This document shows positions 45,047 through 54,363 of a stretch of DNA of 64,000 bases, one piece after another. The notes below the pieces were generated by a model that searched no databases, was not told where the DNA came from, and worked only from the letters and a program-made list of their open reading frames with translations. A program made the translations under genes and the position numbers. Source of the stretch: Bacteroidota bacterium (lineage in GTDB: Bacteria > Bacteroidota > Bacteroidia > Bacteroidales > UBA10428). Positions within the stretch are counted from its first letter, which is position 1; each line of letters starts with the position of its first letter. The stretch is from positions 2,232,001 to 2,296,000 of the forward strand of contig CP065006.1 in the NCBI GenBank assembly GCA_016699695.1, read 5' to 3'.

Positions 45047-47206
45047 TCAGTTTAAAAAGTTAGCAATTTTTTCCATAAATAATTTAAGGTCAATAGGCTT
45101 GGCTATAAAATCGTTGGCGCCAGCCTTCATGGCTCGTTCGTAGCCATCTTCGTGTATAGCTGTCTGTATAATTATTGGTATTTCGGACCTAAACTCCTTT
45201 ATCAGTTTTGTAGCCTCATAACCATCCATAGTTGGCATGTTGATATCCATCAGCACCAGATCGACGTGGTTTGATTTTACAAGTTCAACCGCTTCGGCGC
45301 CATTTTTCACCCTCAGAAGTTTGACTTTTGTTTTTTTCAAAACCTCAGCCATAAGGAAGAAGTTGATATCGGTATCTTCTGCGATGAGCACTGTTTTGCT
45401 CTGCCAGTCGCTGGTGCGATCGGCCAAGGCAGTAACAAAGCGGAAACCTATCACCAGCACATCGTCTATCTGGGTATACTCACCTTTCCATGAGTCGAAG
45501 GTGTTTTTCAATATTTCTTTCTGCTCCTGCATGGGTTTATGATGCATCGATTGAAGCAGGGCAGTAAAATTTTTCATCAGAAACTTTTGACCATCTTTCC
45601 CACCAAACTGGTCAATAAATCCATCGGTAAAAAGGTAGATACAGTCGTTTTCTTTCAGATCGATGACCTTTCGGCTAAAAGGAATGTCCCTGCGAGTATG
45701 GTAGCTTACAGGCATTTTATCGCCTGCATGGTGCATCAATTCGCCTTTTCTGATTAAAATGAGCGGATTATAGGCTCCTGAAAACTGCATTCTTTTCTTT
45801 TCAAAATCGATGATGCAAAGGGCTATATCCATGCCGTCTTTCGGGTCGCGGAGGTTTTCTGACTGATGTAGGGAATCGATTATTTTCTCCCGTAATTGGT
45901 TTAGTATGTCATCGGCATTTAAGGCATTGATATGAATGTTGATGGCGATTTTATTTACAATTTCGTTCAGGTAGGCTACACCGAGCATGCTCATAAAGGC
46001 TCCGGGTACGCCATGTCCAGTGCAGTCGGCTGCTGCAATCACAAAAATGTTATCTTTTCGTGCAAACCAATAAAAATCGCCGCTCACAATATCGCGTGGC
46101 TGGTAAAATATAAACGAATCGTTAAAATTGTTGTGCAACGATTCCTGCCTGGGTATCACAGCAGATTGAATGCGTCGGGCATATTGAATACTATCGGTGA
46201 GGTTTTTGCGCTGCTTATTCGCCAGGTCGCGTTGTTTTTCGATTTCGAGTTTTTGTTTTTCGATTTCAGCATTTTGTTCCTTTAGGCGTGTATTGTTTCG
46301 CTTTCGAAGGCGGCTTTGTATTACCAGAAGAATAAGCACCGACATAAATAGTCCCAGGGCAATGGTAAGGTAAAATATTTGCGATTTGCGCAATTGTTCG
46401 CGGGCACGGATTATGGCTTGCTCTTCGCGTATCTGGGCTTCTCGCAGGTCCTGCTGAAGCTGAATGGCCCTGTTGGTAGCCATTACTTCGTCGAGGGTGT
46501 CGAGTGCGGAGCGCAACTCGTGTTCTTTTCTTTCTATCTGCGAGGCAATCTGGTTTTTTTCAGCCTCTAGGGTCTGCATTTGCTCCTTTTGAAGGTGGCG
46601 TGTGAGGGCATTGTATTGTTCGTAATATTCAGCAGACAATTTGTTATTTCCTTGTTTTTCGCTGTTCTCTGCCAATAAAAGGTAATTGCTCTTGGTCGAT
46701 TTAAGGTTATTGCTCTCAAGCGAAAGCTCTAGTGAAATATGTGCTTGCTCATTCGATTTTACAAAGTTCCCCATGCCCTGATAAGCGAGTGCCAGATTGT
46801 AATAATCAGTAACCAAATCTTGTTTCCGTCCTTTGGCTTCGCCCAGTTCTATCGATTTCGAAAAGTTTTTCACAGCGAGAGAATAGTCTTCCTTTTCGAG
46901 GTAAATTAATCCAAGGTATCCGTGAATAATACGCTGGGCATTGGCGTTCTTTAGTTCTGTGTTAATTTGAAGAGATTCGTCGAAGCGTGAAACGGCAGCA
47001 TCGAGCTCGCCACTTTGCCATAACAAAAGAGCAAGTTTGTTTAAGGCCGAAGCTTGTTCCACCTTATTTCCGGCAGAGGCATATTCTGTTACTTTTTGCT
47101 CAAGCTGAGTTATATCTGACTGGCAATAGATGGTAACCGGAAAAAAGAAAAGTAATACTGCAAGAATATAAGAATAAAGGCCCATAGGGTTGAAGTATCG
47201 TTTCAT
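45047..47206 (-). CDS. TPR sensor with SpoIIE-type phosphatase and receiver domain
   Basis: 719 aa. Signal peptide, TPR repeats in the periplasm (about 30-230), coiled coil, one transmembrane helix near 275-298, second coiled coil, SpoIIE/PP2C serine phosphatase domain (RDIVSGDFYWF, AAADCTGHGVPGAFMSMLG, FTDGFIDQFGG) from about 345 to 590, and a C-terminal receiver (about 600-719) with LVLMDINMPTMDG carrying the phospho-Asp. The design joins an external sensor, a Ser/Thr phosphatase and a phosphorelay input in one chain. Its likely substrate is the SiaC-like protein encoded just downstream. Confidence 0.9.
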   Translation of the reverse strand: MKRYFNPMGLYSYILAVLLFFFPVTIYCQSDITQLEQKVTEYASAGNKVEQASALNKLALLLWQSGELDAAVSRFDESLQINTELKNANAQRIIHGYLGLIYLEKEDYSLAVKNFSKSIELGEAKGRKQDLVTDYYNLALAYQGMGNFVKSNEQAHISLELSLESNNLKSTKSNYLLLAENSEKQGNNKLSAEYYEQYNALTRHLQKEQMQTLEAEKNQIASQIERKEHELRSALDTLDEVMATNRAIQLQQDLREAQIREEQAIIRAREQLRKSQIFYLTIALGLFMSVLILLVIQSRLRKRNNTRLKEQNAEIEKQKLEIEKQRDLANKQRKNLTDSIQYARRIQSAVIPRQESLHNNFNDSFIFYQPRDIVSGDFYWFARKDNIFVIAAADCTGHGVPGAFMSMLGVAYLNEIVNKIAINIHINALNADDILNQLREKIIDSLHQSENLRDPKDGMDIALCIIDFEKKRMQFSGAYNPLILIRKGELMHHAGDKMPVSYHTRRDIPFSRKVIDLKENDCIYLFTDGFIDQFGGKDGQKFLMKNFTALLQSMHHKPMQEQKEILKNTFDSWKGEYTQIDDVLVIGFRFVTALADRTSDWQSKTVLIAEDTDINFFLMAEVLKKTKVKLLRVKNGAEAVELVKSNHVDLVLMDINMPTMDGYEATKLIKEFRSEIPIIIQTAIHEDGYERAMKAGANDFIAKPIDLKLFMEKIANFLN

Positions 47207-47295
47207 GCTGGAAATTTAACATATAGATACGATACGCGAGAATATTTATCTATTCATAGGCGATGATATGCGTCATCTCATTTCGGTAACGAATG

Positions 47296-48066
47296 TTATT
47301 GAATTAACCTTGCTTCAATTTTAGCGGCAATATCTTTTGCAGTGGTAATGGTGGAGAGGTCGGGAAATATATCCCCACTGGATCCATTGAATTTGCTGTG
47401 TCCAATTAGTTCAAAAACATATTGCTGTTGAGGATTATTTAATTCGATACGGGTTTTATAAACCAATGCCGGCTGACAAGATGTTTTGTATTCAGCATCT
47501 TCGGGATGCAGGGTAGTAGTCCAGTATTCGTTCCAGTCCCAAGGTTGGTTTATTTCGAAATAGACATCAATTACCTGGGGCGACTCTTTGGTGAGTCTGG
47601 TATTAAGTACGAAATTATTGGCAGGTGTGGCTCCTGTTACGGCATCGGGCATAGGAGTTTCCTGAGTGGGAATATACAATCCATCGGTTTCACGTACTCC
47701 ACGATTGTGAGCCCAAACAGGAAGTGCGGCGGGTCTGCGGAGCGCACCTGCAAGCCATTTTCCTGTGCTTTTATCGCCATGTTCAAACACTCCTTTTGCA
47801 ATGCTCTTTGCCACGTAAAGCGTTTCGATGTAACGGTTATTGGTGTCGGTAATCCATATAGCCATCAAAGGGTGGTTGTGTGTTATTCCTCTTTCGAAAT
47901 AGATGGAAAGCGCAGCTCCCTGGTTATTCACATTGGTGCTGAGTGTATCGACTGGGTATACGGTCGGAATTTTAGACGTGCTGCAACTATATTGGTTTGT
48001 CAGCAAAAGCAACATGCTTGCAGCAAATAATGTCATGGAAATCAGTTCAGAGATGCGCATTTTCAT
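47296..48066 (-). CDS. DUF2271-like lipoprotein
   Basis: 256 aa from ATG 48066 (a TTG three codons earlier is possible). Hydrophobic signal and a cysteine in NQYSC suggest a lipoprotein. The core shows HPLMAIWITDTNNRYIETLY and RRPAALPVWAHNRG, with PDAVTGATP further on, the pattern of DUF2271 periplasmic proteins that often travel with flavin-transfer and iron-reductase genes. It lies 11 bases after the TonB receptor stop, so the receptor and lipoprotein form an operon. Confidence 0.7.
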   Translation of the reverse strand: MKMRISELISMTLFAASMLLLLTNQYSCSTSKIPTVYPVDTLSTNVNNQGAALSIYFERGITHNHPLMAIWITDTNNRYIETLYVAKSIAKGVFEHGDKSTGKWLAGALRRPAALPVWAHNRGVRETDGLYIPTQETPMPDAVTGATPANNFVLNTRLTKESPQVIDVYFEINQPWDWNEYWTTTLHPEDAEYKTSCQPALVYKTRIELNNPQQQYVFELIGHSKFNGSSGDIFPDLSTITTAKDIAAKIEARLIQ

Positions 48067-48077
48067 ATCCAACAAAA

Positions 48078-50498
48078 TTAAAATTCAATTATAATACCCA
48101 CAGTCGGTAAGATCGTGCCGCCTCCCTCCGAAGGTAAATTAACTAATTCATATCTTTCAATACCTCCTGCATCGGTATAAGTATCATCGTAGCCAGGTTC
48201 AACAAAGGAGCGGCGCAAAAGCAAATCCTGCTGTTCGCTTTTAAAGTTATAGACATTCTGTATGTCGAGGTAAATGTTAAGCGACCACTTGTTGTAGAAA
48301 TATTCCTTGTCTACACGAATATCCAATTGATGAAACGTGCTGAAGCGAAGCTGGTTGAACCTTGAATAGTCAAGATACGGCCCCCCTTTGGCATCCCAGG
48401 CTTCTTTAATGGATGATTTATCGTAATCGTAGTCGGTATAAGGTGCGCCACCAACCAACCTCCATTTAAAGCCGAAATACCAGTTACCTTTAAAGGTGCG
48501 CGTTCCTGTAAGGTTAAGAAGGTGAACGTTATCCCATGATGAGGCGATGTAGTTGTTTTCAAAATCGCTGCGTAAGTCTTTGAATTCACTATGAACAAAG
48601 GTGTAAGCCAGAATAAAATTAAAATTAAGGATGCTTTGAGAGCGGGCCAGTACTTCGAAACCAAAAGCACGACCCTCCGAAACAGGTGTCAGTTCTTCGT
48701 CGCCAAAGGTGCCAAAATCGCCTCCTTTGGTAGAGAGTGGAATGGAATCGCGCAAAGAGAATGGATAGTCGGAATAGGCTTTGTAAAAACCTTCCAAGGA
48801 TATTAGTGATTCGACGTTGGGCCTGAATTCGATGCCTGAGTTTATTTGGTTGCTCTGCATGTATTTAAGCCCGTTTTGTTCGTTCACAAGTACATTGTTT
48901 GTGTCTTTATAGCCCATGGCAGTGTAAGGAGGTCTCTGATAGTATCTGCCTGTGCTGAAATTAAGTGCCCACTTTTGAGTAAGAGAGTAGGAAGCAGAAA
49001 CGCGTGGTGAAAGTTGATCCAAAGGATTACTCATATCTGGCGAATAGGAGCTACCGTCGGCTCGCACTCCGGCCGCCAACGACAACCTGTTTTTAAGGAA
49101 CGAACGGCTAACAAGACCGAAAATTGAATAATGGAACATGTCGATGTAGGTCTCGTAAATCACGGGAGTTAATCCTTCGTTGAGATAAATATTTGCCTCC
49201 GTATTATTGAAGTATTTGGCATAGCTACCGCCAAGGCCATAGTTTATTTTAAGATTATTTTTAAAGTTAACGTTTCTTTCCAAACGAATTTTGTTTTCAA
49301 TTTCTGCTGATTTATAGTCAAACTGTTTCGGATTCGATTCGTTGTTGTCGAAATATTTGTAAGATACATTGTTGAGGTAGTTTCGGCTTAATACCAGGTT
49401 ATAGAACCCATTTTTTTGAAAGTGCTTGTAAACTGCGCCTACAGTGTAGTTCCACTGTTCGTTTACCGGTAAGGTGCCCAGAAGGAATTTTTGTTCTGGT
49501 GTTTTATTGGCTGATTCGTTTAATACAAATTGATCTATGGCTCCAAGACCGATAAAGGTAATCTCGTTTTTCTCGTTTATACGGGTTTTACTTTTAAACT
49601 GAAAGTCGTTATAAGTAGGTAAAAACGGTAATTCCAAAGCGGCAAACAAAAATTGAAGATAAGAACGGCGTGCTGAAAATATGATGCCGGTGTTGGGAGA
49701 AACTGGTCCATTGAGGGTGAAAGCAAGATCAGACGAACCCACAGAACCTTTGAATTTAAATTTGTCCGGATTGGCATCTATTTGTCGCATTTCAATCACC
49801 GAGCTGAGCGAATTACCTAAGTTAGCCGGAAAGGCACCCGAATAAAAGTTTATCTCACGCACAAAGTCCACATTGATAATGCCAACCGGACCACCCGAAG
49901 CCCCTTGTGTGGCAAAGTGGTTAATGGTAGGTATTTCCACTCCGTCGAGTATAAAAGTGTTTTCGTTAGGCCCACCTCCACGCACAATAACATCGTTGCG
50001 GAACGAAACACCCGATCCTACACCCGGAAGCGATTGAATTACTTTTGAAACATCGCGGTTGCCCCCTGGGTTTTTTTCTATTTGCTCAATTCCTATGCGT
50101 TGCAACGAAAGTGGGCTCTCTTCTTTTTTTCTGTAAGGAGATGCTTTTACCACTACCTCCTCGATTTTAATGTCTACCTCGGTAAGAGGCACCTCGATAA
50201 AGGCTTTGTTAGCATTGGTTACCAGGAAAGACTCAGAAAGGTATTCGCTAAAGCCAATTGAAGTGGCTGCCACCTGCACATAGCCCGGTGCTATGCCGGT
50301 AAAAATAAATCGGCCATCGAGGTCGCTGATGGTTCCAATACTGGTGCCCCATATTGCAAGTGAAGCAAAAGGTATAGGTTCGTTGGTTTCTTGATTGATG
50401 ATTCTACCTTCTATAATTCCATTTGCATTTGTTTGACTGTAAACAGGTAGGATAAAAAACAAAAATGAGAGGAAAGCTATGGCTGAGCGTTTGTTCAT
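48078..50498 (-). CDS. TonB-dependent receptor, carboxypeptidase-like N-terminal domain
   Basis: 806 aa. Signal peptide ending in PVYSQ, carboxypeptidase-regulatory-like domain (about 27-110), plug domain (VIQSLPGVGSGVSFRNDV, LDGVEIPTINHF) and barrel ending in PTVGIIIEF with terminal Phe. The plug has the variant seen in iron-related and generic Bacteroidota receptors. The downstream lipoprotein (DUF2271-like) hints at a metal or flavin context; the substrate is otherwise unknown. Confidence 0.9.
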   Translation of the reverse strand: MNKRSAIAFLSFLFFILPVYSQTNANGIIEGRIINQETNEPIPFASLAIWGTSIGTISDLDGRFIFTGIAPGYVQVAATSIGFSEYLSESFLVTNANKAFIEVPLTEVDIKIEEVVVKASPYRKKEESPLSLQRIGIEQIEKNPGGNRDVSKVIQSLPGVGSGVSFRNDVIVRGGGPNENTFILDGVEIPTINHFATQGASGGPVGIINVDFVREINFYSGAFPANLGNSLSSVIEMRQIDANPDKFKFKGSVGSSDLAFTLNGPVSPNTGIIFSARRSYLQFLFAALELPFLPTYNDFQFKSKTRINEKNEITFIGLGAIDQFVLNESANKTPEQKFLLGTLPVNEQWNYTVGAVYKHFQKNGFYNLVLSRNYLNNVSYKYFDNNESNPKQFDYKSAEIENKIRLERNVNFKNNLKINYGLGGSYAKYFNNTEANIYLNEGLTPVIYETYIDMFHYSIFGLVSRSFLKNRLSLAAGVRADGSSYSPDMSNPLDQLSPRVSASYSLTQKWALNFSTGRYYQRPPYTAMGYKDTNNVLVNEQNGLKYMQSNQINSGIEFRPNVESLISLEGFYKAYSDYPFSLRDSIPLSTKGGDFGTFGDEELTPVSEGRAFGFEVLARSQSILNFNFILAYTFVHSEFKDLRSDFENNYIASSWDNVHLLNLTGTRTFKGNWYFGFKWRLVGGAPYTDYDYDKSSIKEAWDAKGGPYLDYSRFNQLRFSTFHQLDIRVDKEYFYNKWSLNIYLDIQNVYNFKSEQQDLLLRRSFVEPGYDDTYTDAGGIERYELVNLPSEGGGTILPTVGIIIEF

Positions 50499-50551
50499 AC
50501 TGTAATGTTTAATGTAGAAACAAGTAAAAAGAACGAATTGTTTAATGAATA

Positions 50552-51535
50552 CTAAAAATTATTCAACAAATTATGTTTCTCAGTGCTAAAATCCAGATAG
50601 GAATGGAGTTCGCAAAGTTTATCAGTTTCCTCGATGAGTTTTTCCACAAAACTTTTATGTGCAGGAGTATTTTTATTGAAACTTCTGTGCTGGTATGATT
50701 TGGTGATTTTTTGAACTTTTTTCATCAGCTGCTGGGTGGGAGTATCGAAAAAAGTGTGTGTAAAGGCTTCCCAAATGTAGTCGACGGCAAAATCCGAAGG
50801 ATGGAGCATATCGCTGGCGTAAAAACGATAATCGCGCAATTCATCCATAAAGATTTCGTACGTGGGGAAATAGTAACAGTTTTCATGTGCTCGCTCCAGA
50901 AGTCTTATGGCTAAAACTAAAGAGGCTTTGCTGCGCTGATTTTCAATGGCGCCATCTTTCCAATGTCTGATCGGACTTACTGTGAAAATAAACCGGATGC
51001 CAGGTTTACTAAGGTTTAGTCGGCCTATTTCGTGGCTCATCAATTCTGCAATTTGTTCCGGAGAAAGAAACTCGCGCGTGAACTCACTGTCTGGTATTTT
51101 ATGGCAATTTGCCACAACCTGGCCAGTCGATTTTAAGCGGTAAATAAAAGCAGTACCCAGTGTAAGAATGATTATTTCCGATTGCTCAAACTGAGATTTT
51201 GCCGTAGCGAAACGGGTATTGATTCTTTCGAGGCAACTTAATTTATCGGGATGCGAAAAGGAAGTATGATGCAAAAAACTAAACCATAAGTCATTTCGAT
51301 GCTGAAGGTTGTTTTCGGTGAAGGCTTCTTTGTGGGTAAGAAGCGTAAGTGCATTTATTATAGAAGCCGGGTTGTACAATACACCAAATGGATTAGGGCA
51401 GGCTTTAAATTTATAACGGAGTAGCTTTTCGCCAATATGATCAGAAAAACAGGAACCAAATAGTGATACAACCTGTTCATAGTTTATGAAAAAGCCGGGC
51501 TGAGGAATCTGAACTTTCGTTTGGAGCGGAAGCAT
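50552..51535 (-). CDS. GSCFA domain protein
   Basis: 327 aa with the family-naming motif SLFGSCFSDHIGEKL at the N-terminus and the conserved FGVLYNPASI and LTLGTAF blocks; the fold is SGNH-hydrolase-like. GSCFA proteins are often near cell-envelope or capsule genes. Catalytic role is presumed esterase-like, not proven. Starts one base after the alpha/beta hydrolase stop, so one operon. Confidence 0.82.
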   Translation of the reverse strand: MLPLQTKVQIPQPGFFINYEQVVSLFGSCFSDHIGEKLLRYKFKACPNPFGVLYNPASIINALTLLTHKEAFTENNLQHRNDLWFSFLHHTSFSHPDKLSCLERINTRFATAKSQFEQSEIIILTLGTAFIYRLKSTGQVVANCHKIPDSEFTREFLSPEQIAELMSHEIGRLNLSKPGIRFIFTVSPIRHWKDGAIENQRSKASLVLAIRLLERAHENCYYFPTYEIFMDELRDYRFYASDMLHPSDFAVDYIWEAFTHTFFDTPTQQLMKKVQKITKSYQHRSFNKNTPAHKSFVEKLIEETDKLCELHSYLDFSTEKHNLLNNF

Positions 51536-51536
51536 T

Positions 51537-52406
51537 CTAATCCATTATTTGCTGATTGATCCATTCCACCAACTTTTCGAATACCTTATCCCGGTCAATG
51601 TCGTGGTGAAGCTCGTGGTAACAGCCAGGCCATTCAACAAAAGTAGTTTTGTCACTTGCATTTCTTATAAAATCCCGGCTGGCTTTACAGGATGTAATCT
51701 GGTCATCGGAACCATGCATTACCAGCAATGGCGAATTGATTTTGTATACACTCCGTTTGGCAATCTTTCCTTTTTCGTAAACAGCACGAAGAAGACCAAG
51801 CGAAATGCGGTTATGAGTCAGCGAATCGGTTTTGTATTGATGCACTTCGCGCATCTCGCGCGAAATGAATTCAGGTTTTACCGAGGCCTTACCTATGTAC
51901 CATGGCATTAGTCGGCTCGTGAACAGAATAGTTGATAATACTATACTTGGAGGTAAATTTGTCAGCTCGAACCAGGGTGAAGTGAGAATAATTCCTGCCA
52001 GGTCCGCATTACGCGTAATTGCATAACTGGCTACAAGATTACCACCCATGCTATGGCCATACAAGAAAAGAGGTATATTTTTAAACTCAAATCTTCCCTT
52101 TTCGACAAGCAGTTCAATGTCTTTAAGCAGAAGGTTGTAATCGTTTATTTTTCCTGGTTTACCTGGGGTTTGTCCATGCCCTCTGATGTCGAATGTGAGA
52201 ACGGAAATGTTTTCTTTTGCCAGCCTTAATGCCCAGTTTGTATACCGTGTACTGTGCTCGCCAAAGCCATGAACCAACATAATGGCGGCCTTAGTAGATT
52301 TTCCGGCATCCCATTTCTGGGCATAAAGTTGCTGGCCATCGCTCGCTAACCAATCGTATTGTGAATAAGTGATTAAACTGTCGTGTTGCAGTTTATTTTG
52401 TAGCAT
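51537..52406 (-). CDS. Alpha/beta hydrolase, monoacylglycerol-lipase type
   Basis: 289-aa serine hydrolase. Oxyanion segment VHGFGEHSTRY, nucleophile Ser in YGHSMGGN, acid in HGSDDQIT and His in CYHELHHD, the arrangement of the MGLL/YtpA lysophospholipase group. Cytoplasmic (no signal peptide). First gene of a two-gene unit with the GSCFA gene. Confidence 0.85.
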   Translation of the reverse strand: MLQNKLQHDSLITYSQYDWLASDGQQLYAQKWDAGKSTKAAIMLVHGFGEHSTRYTNWALRLAKENISVLTFDIRGHGQTPGKPGKINDYNLLLKDIELLVEKGRFEFKNIPLFLYGHSMGGNLVASYAITRNADLAGIILTSPWFELTNLPPSIVLSTILFTSRLMPWYIGKASVKPEFISREMREVHQYKTDSLTHNRISLGLLRAVYEKGKIAKRSVYKINSPLLVMHGSDDQITSCKASRDFIRNASDKTTFVEWPGCYHELHHDIDRDKVFEKLVEWINQQIMD

Positions 52407-52478
52407 TCTCTTTTCGCGTCTTATGATTTAAACTGCCAGCGGTCAAATTTTTCCGCTTCCCTTAAATACAGTGGGATG

Positions 52479-52510
52479 CTAAATTAGCGAAAAGCACCAC
52501 GCAAAGCAAA
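52479..52510 (-). promoter_or_regulatory. Putative promoter of the hydrolase-GSCFA operon
   Basis: Minus strand TTTG (52507-52510), 20-base spacer, TAATTTAG (52479-52486, one mismatch to TAnnTTTG). The start codon is about 73 bases downstream. Confidence 0.45.
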
Positions 52511-52567
52511 TGGCTACTGACAATTGCACTTGCTGCTTTGATGAACAGAACTTATTTTGGGTGCCAG

Positions 52568-53155
52568 CTAATTTATGCGGGAGGTTTTTTCGAATTCTTC
52601 TGCGAGCGATTTGTTCACGATGGCCGATATTTTTTCGATGTCAGAAATAATGGATATGGCCGAAATGGTGGCGCCCGATATTGCATCGATGTCACTGCCA
52701 TAGTGTAGAACTGAAGATCCATTATAATTCTTAAATTGGTTCAACCAGGCAGGATTGCATATCTGCTGCCCGTGAGTAGCCTGGTAGTTGAATACACGCA
52801 CAAGTTCGATGCTTGCCTTAATGTTGTATAAGATCAGGTAATCGAAGTACTCATAACTATCAGAACCTGCATCACCTGCAGTGGCTGAGCAACCTCCCTC
52901 GCGACACGAAAAAACCCTGCCCGTATAGGCATAGCCTATGAGGGAATTATTTTGACTGATGGCGTATATTAGTCCGTTGGAGGGTAGCTCCTGAAAACTC
53001 TCTAATAATTGAATTTCGGACTTGCCAGTGCCCCAGGCTTTTTTTGCATATCTTTCTAAATTCCTGTATGCTTGGCTGTTCTCCTGGCCAAAAGAAAGGT
53101 TGGCCAGAAAAACAGCAGCATATAAAAGAATCGTATACTTCGGGAATTGTTTCAT
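52568..53155 (-). CDS. Exported FMN-binding domain protein
   Basis: 195 aa with a signal peptide. The C-terminal part carries DAISGATIS near residues 157-165, the motif to which ApbE attaches FMN on a Thr (here T163), with a preceding Cys-containing loop (FSCREGGCSA). Periplasmic flavoproteins of this type relay electrons. It follows the porin gene by 8 bases and must rely on the same promoter. Confidence 0.82.
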   Translation of the reverse strand: MKQFPKYTILLYAAVFLANLSFGQENSQAYRNLERYAKKAWGTGKSEIQLLESFQELPSNGLIYAISQNNSLIGYAYTGRVFSCREGGCSATAGDAGSDSYEYFDYLILYNIKASIELVRVFNYQATHGQQICNPAWLNQFKNYNGSSVLHYGSDIDAISGATISAISIISDIEKISAIVNKSLAEEFEKTSRIN

Positions 53156-53163
53156 TTTTGCTT

Positions 53164-54351
53164 CTAAAACATTACGCCTATGCCAGCATTGAAAATAGTT
53201 TTATATTGGTCAAGGCCATTGTTTATAAACTGAAGATCGGCTTTTATAGCAGTACCTGGGGTTGGTTTCCACCCTAGCCCTGAGGTAATTATTTCGTTCT
53301 GATAAGCCTTGTTGCGGTTTAACCCTCCATCAACTGTAAAATGAGTGTCGTATTGCTCATACCGAATAAAAGGTATCAGCTGGCTTTTTACATTGCGCAG
53401 GAGATGAAATACATTGTAACCGGCTTCTGCATAATAGCCAACCATTGAACTTCCCAGATCCTTACCTGAAATTGTATTGTAAGCTGCCGATCCCTTAATT
53501 TTAGAATAGTAAAATACACCCCTTAAATGAAGGCCTCCAATCTGATATCGGGCATCGAGTCCAAGCATTGTAAGACCTACTACTGTAGAATCGGCCGATG
53601 CAACCTTTAAGTTGCTGTCTTTCTCCACATTCTGATAGGCTTTACTCTGGGTTTTACCTGTATAGAGCGACATCCCAAGGTTCAGTCCCGGTAGTCCGTA
53701 ATAATCCACTTTTCCGCTCAGGTTTGGGGTGGAGATAATAGATTCTGCGCCTTTTTGCCGGCCTTTTCTAAAAGCATCTTTGCCATTCAGGTAATAGCCA
53801 TCCTCGTCGTAGCTTTTAAACCCGTTCACTACATACAGCTGATATTTCAACATGGCTCTTGGAATGTTTCCGGTAAATCCGGCGCCCAGTTCTCTCCATG
53901 TTGTGGGTACTATTACATTGTCTACATGGGGCCTTTCAACACCGTTATAAGTGGGAGGTTCATGATACTCATTGATAATACCTATCGGAATGAGCATCAA
54001 TCCACCACGGAAATGGATATAGGGATTAATTTTGTAATCGAGAAAGGCTTGTTCTACATACACTTCACTGATATGCTCGAATTCCAGTTCGGTAAAAAAC
54101 TGGGTGCGGTCGTTGAATTTATATCCAAAAAGCATTACCAGACGATGCACATCGAGCAATCCGTTCTGATAGCTGTTTCTATTAAGTGGCTGGTTGTAAT
54201 CGATTTGTGCATAACCTCCAATGGTTAATTTACTTTCTGCAGTCATCATTTTGTCGACGCTATTGGCAGGCAATGTTTTTATACTGTCAACAGGGTTTGC
54301 CGACAAAGCAACCGAGGCAAGTAAAAGAAGTTTTACAAATATTACTTTCAT
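53164..54351 (-). CDS. Outer-membrane porin of the phosphate-selective (OprP/O) type
   Basis: 395 aa from ATG 54351; signal peptide ends near ALSA. IGGYAQIDYNQPLNRN and the following EFEHISEVYVEQAFLDYKI resemble the OprP/O porin superfamily, and the protein ends in FNAGIGVMF with the terminal Phe of a barrel. It stands first in an operon with the FMN-binding protein. An IS element ends three bases upstream of its start codon, so the native promoter has been cut off and expression now depends on whatever reads out of the IS. Confidence 0.78.
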   Translation of the reverse strand: MKVIFVKLLLLASVALSANPVDSIKTLPANSVDKMMTAESKLTIGGYAQIDYNQPLNRNSYQNGLLDVHRLVMLFGYKFNDRTQFFTELEFEHISEVYVEQAFLDYKINPYIHFRGGLMLIPIGIINEYHEPPTYNGVERPHVDNVIVPTTWRELGAGFTGNIPRAMLKYQLYVVNGFKSYDEDGYYLNGKDAFRKGRQKGAESIISTPNLSGKVDYYGLPGLNLGMSLYTGKTQSKAYQNVEKDSNLKVASADSTVVGLTMLGLDARYQIGGLHLRGVFYYSKIKGSAAYNTISGKDLGSSMVGYYAEAGYNVFHLLRNVKSQLIPFIRYEQYDTHFTVDGGLNRNKAYQNEIITSGLGWKPTPGTAIKADLQFINNGLDQYKTIFNAGIGVMF

Positions 54352-54363
54352 GATAATTTTTAT

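Noticed and set aside
47506..48030. Plus-strand open frame of 174 codons
   Set aside because: Antisense to the DUF2271-like lipoprotein gene, which has a signal peptide and operon context.
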